DNA of 64,000 bases from assembly GCF_035994185.1 (NCBI RefSeq), contig NZ_CP108538.1, positions 2,976,001 through 3,040,000 of the forward strand. The letters run 5' to 3'. Position 1 is the first letter of the stretch. Each line of letters starts with the position of its first letter. A model generated the notes under the pieces. The model was not told the DNA's origin, made no database searches, and saw only the letters and a list, made by a program, of their open reading frames with translations. Origin of the DNA: Streptomyces sp. NBC_01217 (GTDB taxonomy: Bacteria > Actinomycetota > Actinomycetes > Streptomycetales > Streptomycetaceae). The position numbers and the translations under genes are program-made. Shown one piece after another: positions 20,284 through 27,911 of the stretch.

Positions 20284-21564
20284 ATGAACCCTCATCGCAA
20301 GATCCGCTCATCCCCCACCATGAGCCCGGGCATGAGTCGCCCCATGCAGGGCGGGCTGACCGTCGCCGTGCTGGTTCTCATCCCGCTGCTCGCCGTCGCA
20401 GGGAGCGACGACTTGCGCGCCACGCTCGACTTCACGACCGGTGTCCTGTCGCTGGTCTCCCTCACCGCCGCGGTGGGCTGGGGCCTGCTCGCCACCGACC
20501 GGCTGTTCCTCTCCTCACGGCAGCGGCTGCTCGCCCAGGGCGTCCACCGGACAGCTGCCGCCGCCTCGCTCGGCTTCCTGCTGCTCCATGTCACCGTGAA
20601 GGTGGCGCTCGGACATGTGGCGCTGATCGGCGCGCTCATACCCTTCGGCCTGGGCGTACGCGGGACGGCGGGGCTGATCGGCTTCGGCTCGCTGGCCGGA
20701 CTGCTGATGGTGGTCGCCGCCGCGACCGGCGCACTGCGCAGCGCCTTTGCCGCCCCCAGCAGGATCGCGGGCCGCTGGCGCGCCCTGCACGCGCTGTCCT
20801 ACCCGGCATGGTGCGCGGCGCTGGTGCACGGCCTGTACGCGGGCCGGCCGCCGGCCGCCTGGGTCGTGGTGCTGTACAGCCTGTGTCTGCTCGCGGTGGC
20901 CGGCGTCCTGTGTCTGCGCCTGCTCCCACCCGTGGCCAAGCGCCGGATCACCGGCCTGATCACCGCTCTGATCAGGCCGGACGTCTCCTCGGCCGAACCC
21001 GAACCGACGGCACGTGCGGCCTCGCCACCCGATGCGGAGGGTGTACTTCCGCTCGGTTTCGGAACGGGCCGGGAAGCATCGGGCCACGACGTCTTCGACG
21101 AGGGGCTGCGCGCCACCCCGTTGCCGTCGTCCTTCGAGCGCCCCCGCACCGCCCTCTCCGCCCCTGCCCCGCCGTTGTACGAGGCCCCGCCACGCGGCTC
21201 CGACCGCCTGCGGACGGACCCGGCCACGGATACGGACATGGGCACGTTCGCGGCGGGCTCCGGCGCGTCCACCGCCCCCTGGGGCCCCGGCCCCGGGATC
21301 GCCGCCGCCTACCGCGCGGTCTCCCTGGCCGCCGGATCCTCGGTTCCGGCCCCCGGGCAGAGCTCGCAGCAAGCGGCGGGCCGGTGGCCCACACCGTCCC
21401 CCGCACCACCGGCACAGGCACTGCGCCCCCTGCCCGACCCCCCGACCACACCCGCTCCCGTGCAGCAATCGCACCCCTCCTACGAACCCACACCCCCGCC
21501 GGGGCCGCTCTATCCGCCCCCGGCCGGCGAACCCTGGCACGCACCCGCAGGAGACCGACCGTGA
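20284..21564 (+). CDS. Di-haem cytochrome b/ferric reductase-like membrane protein
   Basis: 426 residues. Six hydrophobic segments occupy residues 25-215. Two histidine pairs, H88/H102 and H169/H182, sit on two helices with spacing 14 and 13, the pattern that holds two b haems in ferric-reductase-like transmembrane domains. The last 200 residues are a Pro/Ala/Ser-rich disordered cytosolic tail. ATG at 20284 has GGAG eight bases upstream. The stop overlaps the GTG of the NuoF-like gene by four bases, so the two products probably act together in transmembrane electron transfer. Acceptor or donor is unknown. Confidence 0.82.
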   Translation: MNPHRKIRSSPTMSPGMSRPMQGGLTVAVLVLIPLLAVAGSDDLRATLDFTTGVLSLVSLTAAVGWGLLATDRLFLSSRQRLLAQGVHRTAAAASLGFLLLHVTVKVALGHVALIGALIPFGLGVRGTAGLIGFGSLAGLLMVVAAATGALRSAFAAPSRIAGRWRALHALSYPAWCAALVHGLYAGRPPAAWVVVLYSLCLLAVAGVLCLRLLPPVAKRRITGLITALIRPDVSSAEPEPTARAASPPDAEGVLPLGFGTGREASGHDVFDEGLRATPLPSSFERPRTALSAPAPPLYEAPPRGSDRLRTDPATDTDMGTFAAGSGASTAPWGPGPGIAAAYRAVSLAAGSSVPAPGQSSQQAAGRWPTPSPAPPAQALRPLPDPPTTPAPVQQSHPSYEPTPPPGPLYPPPAGEPWHAPAGDRP

Positions 21565-23138
21565 ACATCCCCCTCCCCGACGTCCCCGAAGTCCGCGTCG
21601 TCGGCCTCCCCCAGCTCACCACCGGCTTCGACCTGGTCGAGCGGCTGGACCTCACCATGCACCTGAAGGTGCACGGGCCGCTGGAACCGATGACCGGCGA
21701 GCGCCTGGCCGAGCTCGCCGAGACCATCTCGCTGCGCGGCCGCGGCGGTGCCGGATTCCCGTTCGGGAGGAAACTGCGGGCGGTCGCAAAGGCCTCCATA
21801 CGACGCGGTGTACGTCCCGTCGTCGTGATCAACGGCAGCGAGGGCGAGCCCGCCTGCCGCAAGGACACCGTGCTGCTCAACCGCGCCCCGCACCTCATCC
21901 TGGACGGCGCACTCCTGGCGGCCGAGGCGCTGGGCGCCCGTACGCTGATCGTGGCCGTCACCCGTAACTCCACGGAGATCTCCGTACGCGCCGCCCTCGC
22001 CGAGCGCGGTCTGTCCGACCGGCGTGGCCAGCAGTTGCGCGCCCGGGTGGTGCGCACCCCCGAGCGAATGGTCTCCGGCGAGGCCTCGGCGGTCATCCGG
22101 GCGGCGGGCGGCGGCCCCGCCCTGCCGCCCGGCCGCCGTGAGCGCGCCGCCGAGTCCGGGGTCTCGGGCGCCCCGACCCTGCTGTCGAACGCGGAGACGT
22201 ACGCACAGCTCGCCGTCGCGGCCCGGATCGGCGCCCGCCGCTACGGGCACACCGGCCTGCCCAGCGAGCCCGGCACCGTACTGCTCACCCTCTCCGGAGC
22301 CGTCTCGCGCCCGATGGTCATCGAGGTGCCCACAGGTGTGCCGCTGCGGTACGTCCTCCAGCTGGCCGGTGCGCCGCCGTTGCCGCAGGGCGTGCTGACC
22401 GGCGGCTACCACGGCAACTGGATCGACGCGATGGCCTCGCACGACGCCGTGATCTCCCGGGAGTCCCTGGCCGCGGCCGGGGGCGCGCTGGGAGCGGGAG
22501 CGATCCTGCCGATCGGCCCCGAGAGCTGCCCGCTCGGCGAGTCCCTGCGGGTGGCGAACTGGCTCGCCGCCGAGACCGCGGGCCAGTGCGGCCCCTGCAA
22601 GCTGGGCCTGCCGGCGGCGGCGGGCGGGCTGTCCGACGTGTTGAACGGGGGCGGGCCCGCGGCCCTGGAGGCGCTGCGCGAGGTGACCCGGGCGGTGAAG
22701 GGCCGGGGTGCGTGCAAGCATCCGGACGGCTCGGCACGCTTTCTGGCCTCGACGCTGTCCGCCTTCACGGACGACCTGGCGGCCCATGTCCTGGACGGCG
22801 GCTGCGGCCGCGAGACGCTCGGCGTCCTGCCCCTTCCCGGACCCGGCCAAGAGGGCCTGGAGGAGTCCATTCCCAGTGGCGGACGGCTCGCGGTGGACTG
22901 GACGCTCTGCCAGGGCCACGGCCTGTGCGCGGACATCGCCCCCGAACTGATCAGACTGGGCCCGGACGGCTACCCGGCGCTCGCGGACGCAGAGGTTCCG
23001 ATGCATCTGAGGGGGCGCGCGCAGCGCGCCGTGCGCCGGTGTCCCGCGCTGGCGCTGCGCATCGAGCAGGAGGCGGCGGAGCGCCCCGCGCTGCCGCCGG
23101 TCACCGGCCGGAAGGCTCTTGGCAGCGGCCGTAATTGA
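21561..23138 (+). CDS. NuoF-like flavoprotein fused to a C-terminal ferredoxin
   Basis: 525 residues. The NuoF-like part has GRGGAGFPFG (FMN/NADH loop, about 60-69), NGSEGEPACRKD (91-102), an SLBB-like region, and an iron-sulfur domain with C343, C346 and C385. The first Cys of the NuoF ESCGxCxPC motif is replaced by Ala (A340), so the cluster would have one ligand missing or replaced. Residues 445-500 form a ferredoxin domain with C450, C456 and C494 (LCQGHGLC...CP), typical of a [3Fe-4S] type. Likely an NAD(P)H-oxidising partner of the upstream haem protein. GTG 21561 with AGGAG upstream. Confidence 0.83.
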   Translation: MNIPLPDVPEVRVVGLPQLTTGFDLVERLDLTMHLKVHGPLEPMTGERLAELAETISLRGRGGAGFPFGRKLRAVAKASIRRGVRPVVVINGSEGEPACRKDTVLLNRAPHLILDGALLAAEALGARTLIVAVTRNSTEISVRAALAERGLSDRRGQQLRARVVRTPERMVSGEASAVIRAAGGGPALPPGRRERAAESGVSGAPTLLSNAETYAQLAVAARIGARRYGHTGLPSEPGTVLLTLSGAVSRPMVIEVPTGVPLRYVLQLAGAPPLPQGVLTGGYHGNWIDAMASHDAVISRESLAAAGGALGAGAILPIGPESCPLGESLRVANWLAAETAGQCGPCKLGLPAAAGGLSDVLNGGGPAALEALREVTRAVKGRGACKHPDGSARFLASTLSAFTDDLAAHVLDGGCGRETLGVLPLPGPGQEGLEESIPSGGRLAVDWTLCQGHGLCADIAPELIRLGPDGYPALADAEVPMHLRGRAQRAVRRCPALALRIEQEAAERPALPPVTGRKALGSGRN

Positions 23139-23149
23139 CGTACGTACAC

Positions 23150-23186
23150 AAGAAGCGGGTCATCCGGTGAGGATGACCCGCTTCTT
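23150..23186. terminator. Bidirectional terminator, 16-bp stem
   Basis: AAGAAGCGGGTCATCC, a 5-base loop, then the exact complement, followed by GTTTCTT. It lies 12 bases past the NuoF-like gene (+) and 13 bases past the tRNA-Ala gene (-), so it can serve both. Confidence 0.88.
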
Positions 23187-23198
23187 GTTTCTTCACTG

Positions 23199-23271
23199 TG
23201 GAGCTAAGGAGAATTGAACTCCTGACCTCCTGCATGCCATGCAGGCGCTCTACCAACTGAGCTATAGCCCC
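23199..23271 (-). tRNA. tRNA-Ala (GGC anticodon), copy 1
   Basis: 73 bases, complete cloverleaf: acceptor GGGGCTA/TAGCTCC with the G3-U70 wobble that identifies tRNA-Ala, D-arm GCTC..GAGC, anticodon stem CCTGC/GCAGG with loop ATGGCAT (anticodon GGC, reading GCC and GCU), T-arm AGGAG-TTCAATT-CTCCT. CCA is not encoded. Identical to copy 2 at 26417-26489. Confidence 0.97.
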
Positions 23272-23425
23272 GTGCTGTGCGCCGCCCGGTTCCCCGCGGC
23301 GACATCGAGAACATTACCGGTGACCCCGCCACTCCACCAAATCGTTTCCCGTCTGCACCGCTCTGACCGATTTTGCTGTATCTCGACCAGTGCCGATGGG
23401 GCGGTTCAAGAAGTGACGAAAGGGT

Positions 23426-23659
23426 TCACGCGGTGGCGAAGGAGTAGAAGCGCTTGAGCGTGCAGTGTTCCTCCAGCAGCCGCCCGTAGATCGGCTCCCC
23501 CTCGAGCTCCCGGTAGGTCTCGATCGGGTCGCCCTTTATGATCAGCGCCCGCGCACACTCCTCGCACCAGTACTGGTACTCCGGATTGATCGGATCCATG
23601 TCCCTGACGATCGGCGTACCACTGCCGCACCAGTCGCATTTCCGCCTGTGTGCACCCAT
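23426..23659 (-). CDS. Small zinc-ribbon-like protein, 77 residues
   Basis: Two CxxC knuckles (CDWCG near residue 8 and WCEEC near residue 32) suggest a single structural zinc site. The C-terminal half (YRELEGEPIYGRLLEEHCTLKRFYSF) is helical and acidic. ATG at 23657-23659 has GGAGC six bases upstream. It appears to be a conserved streptomycete hypothetical; zinc-binding is inferred and no function can be assigned. Confidence 0.75.
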   Translation of the reverse strand: MGAHRRKCDWCGSGTPIVRDMDPINPEYQYWCEECARALIIKGDPIETYRELEGEPIYGRLLEEHCTLKRFYSFATA

Positions 23660-23918
23660 GGGTCAGCTCCGGCTTTGGCCGCGGGCGGTACACACGCAGG
23701 GGACTGCGCCGTTCTCACCGAGCACTGGGGCCGCATGGGGTGGGCCATCGGCGGGATGACCGTCGCGGACAGGACATTCGGGAACAAGGGGCAGGTCCGG
23801 GACCTCGTGGCGGCTCGCAGGCATCGCGCGCTCCCTCCCGTTCGGTCCGTCGCCCCCTCCGGCGTTCCGATTCTGCCATGACCCCGCAAGGGGGTCAGCC
23901 CGCCGGACATCCGGCCGG

Positions 23919-25370
23919 TCACCGGCGCCGCATGAGACCCGCCGAAGCACCCGCCAGCGCGGCCACCGACAACGCCAGAGCGCATGCCCACAGGGCCTGC
24001 CCCGACCCCTGCGCCCCTGGCGAATCAAGGCGGTTGAGATAGAGCGTGCCGAATGCCGCGACACCGATCAGCTGGCCGAGCTGGGTGACGGTCACCAGCA
24101 CACCGCTCGCATCAGCCGCGTCCTTGGGACGTACGTTCGCCAGTGCCCCGGTGAGAGTGGGACTGAAGCCCAGTGCCATGCCGCTGCCCATCACCGCGAA
24201 GACCGCGTAGAGCCAGGGCCCGCCGTCGCCGCCGCCCCGCATCAGCAGCCCGAGAGCCACGGAGCCGATGGCCACCAGGGCGAACCCGGCGGGAACCAGG
24301 ACCCCTTGGAGCCGCGCGGGCCATCGGCGCCAGGTCAGCCCGATCGCACCGAATACCAGCGCGGTCGGTGCGAACATGAGCCCCGCGCGCAGCGCCGAGT
24401 AACCCAGACCGCCCTGGACGTGCAGCGTCATCGCGAAGAGAAAGCCCGCATTGATCGCCATCACCAGAAGAATCCGCAGCGCCGCCCGCGCGATTCCCGG
24501 GATGCGCAGCACTCGGAGCGCGATCAGGGGCGCACCACCGCGCGCGGCCAGCCGTGACTCGTACCCGGCGAACCCGGCGAAAAGCCCCGCGGACGCGATC
24601 AGGCAGACCCAGGACCAGACCGGCCAGTCCAACTCCTGCCCGAGCACCAGGGGGACGGTGAGCAGGGTGACCGCGGCGGCGAGCATCACCAGCCCCGGCA
24701 GGTCGAGCCCGCGGGCCCTCTCCCGAGCCCTGGCGGCCCCCGTGCGCGGCTCGCCGGGCAGTACGCGGATGCCGAGCGCCAGCAGAGCCAGCCCGATGGG
24801 TACGTTGACCAGGAAGACCGGCCGCCAGCCCGCGCCGAACAGATCGGCGCTGACCAGGACCCCGCCGGCCACCTGTCCGGCAGCCGCGCCGGTGGCGAGC
24901 ACCGCGCTGTAGGCACCGAGCGCCCGCACCCGTGCCTCGCCGGTGAAGTGGTGCTGGATGAGGCTGAGTACCTGCGGAATCATCACCGCCGCGCCCGCCC
25001 CCTGGACCAGCCGGAAGGCGATCAACTGCCCGGTTCCCGCGGCGAGTCCGCAGGCCAGCGAGGCGGTGGTGAAGACGGCGAGTCCGGCCAGATGGGCCCG
25101 GCCGTGTCCGAGCAGAGCGCCGAGCCTGACGCCGGTGATGAGCAGCACGGCGTACGTGATGGTGTAGCCGGCCACGACGAGCTGCAACCCGGCCCCGGAG
25201 GCACCGAGTTCGCTCCGGATCGTCGGGGCGGCGACGTTGACGATGAAGATGTCGAGCAGTGCCATGAACTGGGCCGCGAGCACCAGGGCGAGCACTCTCC
25301 CGGGACGTTTGTCAGTGCCGGCGTCTTTACTGGTCGTGGAACGTGGAGCTGTCTCGGAGGTCGTCGTCAT
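23919..25370 (-). CDS. MFS multidrug efflux transporter (DHA2-type, 14 TM)
   Basis: 483 residues, nearly all in hydrophobic segments. The N-terminus has LALVLAAQFMALLDIFIVNVAAPTI, the DHA2 motif D1-like stretch with an embedded Asp, and GVRLGALLGHGRAH, the MFS motif A loop. Members export drugs and dyes by proton antiport. Divergent transcription from an XRE-family regulator 102 bases away suggests ligand-controlled efflux. ATG 25368-25370; the ribosome site is weak. Gene plus regulator are bracketed by two identical tRNA genes. Confidence 0.9.
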   Translation of the reverse strand: MTTTSETAPRSTTSKDAGTDKRPGRVLALVLAAQFMALLDIFIVNVAAPTIRSELGASGAGLQLVVAGYTITYAVLLITGVRLGALLGHGRAHLAGLAVFTTASLACGLAAGTGQLIAFRLVQGAGAAVMIPQVLSLIQHHFTGEARVRALGAYSAVLATGAAAGQVAGGVLVSADLFGAGWRPVFLVNVPIGLALLALGIRVLPGEPRTGAARARERARGLDLPGLVMLAAAVTLLTVPLVLGQELDWPVWSWVCLIASAGLFAGFAGYESRLAARGGAPLIALRVLRIPGIARAALRILLVMAINAGFLFAMTLHVQGGLGYSALRAGLMFAPTALVFGAIGLTWRRWPARLQGVLVPAGFALVAIGSVALGLLMRGGGDGGPWLYAVFAVMGSGMALGFSPTLTGALANVRPKDAADASGVLVTVTQLGQLIGVAAFGTLYLNRLDSPGAQGSGQALWACALALSVAALAGASAGLMRRR

Positions 25371-25396
25371 GGCATCGAGCCTGACTCCGGCCTGAT

Positions 25397-25435
25397 ACGG
25401 GTAACGAGAGCCCGTTGATGCTGGTACCGACAGCA
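25397..25435. promoter_or_regulatory. Short inverted repeats between MFS and regulator genes
   Basis: ACGGG-9-CCCGT (25397-25415) and TGCTG-7-CAGCA (25419-25435) lie within the 102-base divergent promoter region. They are candidate operator half-sites for the XRE regulator, but their short length makes chance possible. Confidence 0.3.
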
Positions 25436-25472
25436 CCTGGCAACTCCCCTGCGAGGCGCGGACGATGGGGGT

Positions 25473-26396
25473 GTGACAACGGTGACGGCACATCACCAGC
25501 ACCGGCGGCGTCCGGAGCTCGCGGCCTTTCTGCGCAACCGCCGCGCGCGGGTGACGCCCGCCGATGTGGGCATGGCGCCCGGACTGCGCCGCCGCACCCC
25601 GGGCCTGCGCCGCGAGGAGGTGGCACAGCTCTCCGGCGTCGGCGTCACCTGGTACACCTGGCTGGAACAGGGCCGTCCGATCAACGCGTCGCCGCAGGTC
25701 CTGGACGCCGTGGCGCGCACCCTCCGGCTGGACGCACCGGAGCGCGAACACCTCTACCACCTGGCGGAGGTCGCCTACGCCCCGGGCAGACAGGCCGACG
25801 CGATAGAGGTGGGGCCGGAGATCCAGGGCATCATCGACGCGCTCGATCCGCACCCCGCCGTGGTCTACAACACCCGGTACGACATCCTGGCCACCAACCC
25901 CGCCTACCGCGACCTGTTCGGCATCCGCGACACGGGGGAACCAGGCATACGCAATGTGCTGTGGACGCTGTTCACGGCGTCCGAGGAGGCCTGTCCCGTC
26001 GTCCACCCGGCCCAGGAGCTGCCGATCATGGTGGCGACGCTGCGGGGCGCTTATGGGCGCCATACGGGCGAGCCCACCTGGGAGTCGTTCGTCGAACAGC
26101 TCTCGGCCGCCAGTCCGTACTTCGCCGAGCTGTGGCGCAGCGGGGATGTCGCCCCGCCGGGGCCGCGGGTGAAGACCTTCCGGCACTGGGCGGCGACCGA
26201 CGAGATACGGATGACCTCGGTGTCGCTGTCCGTCAATGGACTGCCGGAGTGCCGCATCGTGGTCTACACCCCGGCCGACGAGGCGAGCGGGAAACAGGTG
26301 GCGGCACTGCGCCGCCACCGCCGGAAAGAACGCCACCAGGGGGAGCGCCTCCCGGGGAAACGTCTCCCGGAGGAGCGCAAAGATCCCGCCCCCTGA
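25473..26396 (+). CDS. XRE-family regulator with MmyB-like ligand-binding domain
   Basis: 307 residues. An N-terminal helix-turn-helix (TPGLRREEVAQLSGVGVTWYTWLEQGR, about residues 42-68) is followed by the MmyB-type ligand-binding domain (HPAVVYNTRYDILATNPAYRDLFG, then VWTLF- and FRHWAA-like segments). MmyB-type regulators often control a divergent transporter or reductase gene. Here the divergent gene is an efflux pump. The C-terminus is Arg/Lys-rich. GTG start at 25473. The stop codon lies in the loop of the downstream terminator. Confidence 0.9.
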   Translation: MTTVTAHHQHRRRPELAAFLRNRRARVTPADVGMAPGLRRRTPGLRREEVAQLSGVGVTWYTWLEQGRPINASPQVLDAVARTLRLDAPEREHLYHLAEVAYAPGRQADAIEVGPEIQGIIDALDPHPAVVYNTRYDILATNPAYRDLFGIRDTGEPGIRNVLWTLFTASEEACPVVHPAQELPIMVATLRGAYGRHTGEPTWESFVEQLSAASPYFAELWRSGDVAPPGPRVKTFRHWAATDEIRMTSVSLSVNGLPECRIVVYTPADEASGKQVAALRRHRRKERHQGERLPGKRLPEERKDPAP

Positions 26397-26410
26397 TGGG
26401 GACGGGATCT
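26381..26410. terminator. Bidirectional hairpin between regulator and tRNA-Ala copy 2
   Basis: AGATCCCG-CCCC and GGGG-A-CGGGATCT with a 5-base loop that contains the regulator's TGA stop. It terminates the + strand gene and the - strand tRNA. Confidence 0.8.
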
Positions 26411-26416
26411 CGATTG

Positions 26417-26489
26417 TGGAGCTAAGGAGAATTGAACTCCTGACCTCCTGCATGCCATGCAGGCGCTCTACCAACTGAGCTATAGCCCC
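26417..26489 (-). tRNA. tRNA-Ala (GGC anticodon), copy 2
   Basis: Identical over all 73 bases to the copy at 23199-23271, with the match extending to 76 bases including flanks. It has the same G3-U70 pair, anticodon loop ATGGCAT and no encoded CCA. It lies 3.2 kb away in the same orientation. Confidence 0.97.
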
Positions 26490-26579
26490 GCTGTTCGCCG
26501 TGTTTCCCTGCGTTTCCGCGCTGCGAACAAGAAGAACTTTAGCCTGTGACCAGCCGGAAAGTGAAATCCGGCCGACGCC

Positions 26580-26600
26580 GCCCGGAGGTCGCCTCCGGGC
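26580..26600 (-). terminator. Terminator of the nadD-LCP-rsfS-phosphatase operon
   Basis: GCCCGGAGG-TCG-CCTCCGGGC, 21 bases after the phosphatase stop codon. Confidence 0.7.
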
Positions 26601-26620
26601 GTTCCCGGGCCCGGGCGCTC

Positions 26621-27274
26621 CTACGTGTCGTCGCCGAGCACCGGCTCCGGCAGCGTGCCGGCGTTGTGCTCCAGCAGGCGCCAGCCGCGCGCGCCCTCGC
26701 CCAGCACCGACCAGCAGCAGTTGGAGAGCCCACCGAGCCCTTCCCAGTGGTGCGCCTCCAGGCCCAGCAGCCGACCAATGGTGGTGCGGATGGTGCCGCC
26801 GTGGCTGACCACGACGAGCGTGCCGTTCTCGGGCAGCTTGTCGGCGTGTCCGAGTACGACCGGGGCGGCCCGGTCGGCGACTTCGGTCTCCAGCTCACCG
26901 CCGCCGCGGCGCACGGGCTCGCCGCGCTTCCACGCGGCGTACTGCTCGCCGTACTGCCCGACGATCTCCTCGTGGGTGAGGCCCTGCCAGGCACCCGCGT
27001 AGGTTTCACGCAGTCCCGCGTCGTGTCCGACTTCGAGGCCGGTGATCGCGGCGAGCTCGGCGGCCGTGGCCGCCGCCCGCTGCAGATCGGAGGCGACGAT
27101 CGCATCCGGCTTCAGCGAGGCGAGCAGCCGGGCGGCCCGCTGGGCCTGCCCGACGCCGGCCTCGGTGAGCGCGATGTCCGTCGACCCCTGGAACCGGCGC
27201 TCCAGATTCCATGCCGTCTGGCCGTGCCGCCAGAGGACGATCCTGCGGCCTCTGCCGCTTTTGCTGCCGTTCAG
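26621..27274 (-). CDS. Histidine phosphatase (phosphoglycerate mutase family), CTG start
   Basis: 217 residues. The N-terminus RRIVLWRHGQTAWNLERRF holds the catalytic RHG motif; VVVSHGGTIR holds the second histidine; an acidic residue in LRETYAGAWQG is typical. The phosphatase acts by a phosphohistidine intermediate, substrate unknown. No ATG, GTG or TTG lies between the last upstream in-frame stop and the RHG motif. The only start with spacing and a GGTGAG ribosome site is CTG at 27272-27274, which overlaps the rsfS stop as CTGA. Co-transcribed and translationally coupled with rsfS. Confidence 0.85.
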   Translation of the reverse strand: MNGSKSGRGRRIVLWRHGQTAWNLERRFQGSTDIALTEAGVGQAQRAARLLASLKPDAIVASDLQRAAATAAELAAITGLEVGHDAGLRETYAGAWQGLTHEEIVGQYGEQYAAWKRGEPVRRGGGELETEVADRAAPVVLGHADKLPENGTLVVVSHGGTIRTTIGRLLGLEAHHWEGLGGLSNCCWSVLGEGARGWRLLEHNAGTLPEPVLGDDT

Positions 27275-27702
27275 CTCTGCTCACCTTCCGTGCTGCCGGT
27301 GAGCTGGGCGTGCTCCGCGGCCTTGCCCCGGGTCTTGACGGCGTCCTCGGGGAGTGCGATCTCGGGGCAGTCCTTCCAGAGGCGCTCAAGCGCGTAGAAG
27401 ACCCGCTCCTCGCTGTGCTGGACGTGGATGACGATGTCGACGTAGTCGAGGAGGATCCAGCGCGCGTCGCGGTCGCCCTCACGGCGTACCGGCTTGGCGC
27501 CGAGCTCCTTCTGGAGCCGCTCCTCGATCTCGTCGACGATCGACTTGACCTGGCGGTCGTTGGGGGCCGAAGCCAGCAGGAAGGCGTCTGTGATCGACAG
27601 CACGTCGCTGACGTCGTACGCGATGATGTCGTGCGCGAGCCGGTCGGCGGCCGCCTGAGCGGCGGCGTTGATGAGCTCGATGGAGCGGTCCGTGGCGGTC
27701 AC
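27271..27702 (-). CDS. rsfS: Ribosome silencing factor RsfS
   Basis: 143 residues with the RsfS/DUF143 core: AAADRLAHDIIAYDVSDVLSITDAFLLASAPNDRQVKSIVDEIE, RDARWILLDYVDIVIHVQ and the YALERLWKD segment. It binds L14 and blocks 30S-50S joining in starvation. GTG at 27700-27702. The nadD-rsfS linkage is very common in bacteria; here the LCP gene lies between them. Confidence 0.95.
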   Translation of the reverse strand: MTATDRSIELINAAAQAAADRLAHDIIAYDVSDVLSITDAFLLASAPNDRQVKSIVDEIEERLQKELGAKPVRREGDRDARWILLDYVDIVIHVQHSEERVFYALERLWKDCPEIALPEDAVKTRGKAAEHAQLTGSTEGEQS

Positions 27703-27833
27703 AAGCAGGCTTTCGTCGGCGGTCAGATCAACCTCTAGGGTCTCACGGACCGCCGACAGCCCACGCAGCGAACGTTCGAAGATCGAATCGGCACCGATCC
27801 ACCGATCCGACCGGCGTCATCCGGGCGGTGCGG

Positions 27834-27911
27834 TTCCGGTCATCCGATCCCGTAGTCGATCCCGGTCATCCGATCCCGTAGTCGATCCCGGTCATCCGAT
27901 CTCGTAGTTCT
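27834..27911. repeat. Tandem 26-bp repeat, three copies, at the 3' end of the LCP gene
   Basis: Unit TCCCGGTCATCCGATCCCG + TAGTCGA. Copies lie at 27834-27859, 27860-27885 and 27886-27911. The copy at 27886 contains the last codons and the stop of the LCP gene (…YEIG-stop). The two downstream copies would encode DYGIG-stop, so the unit looks like duplications of the gene's 3' end. Confidence 0.85.

Noticed and set aside
23197..26490. Integrated element between the two tRNA genes
   Set aside because: No integrase, excisionase or phage genes; the repeats cover the full tRNA gene rather than only its 3' end, and the cargo looks like normal chromosomal genes.
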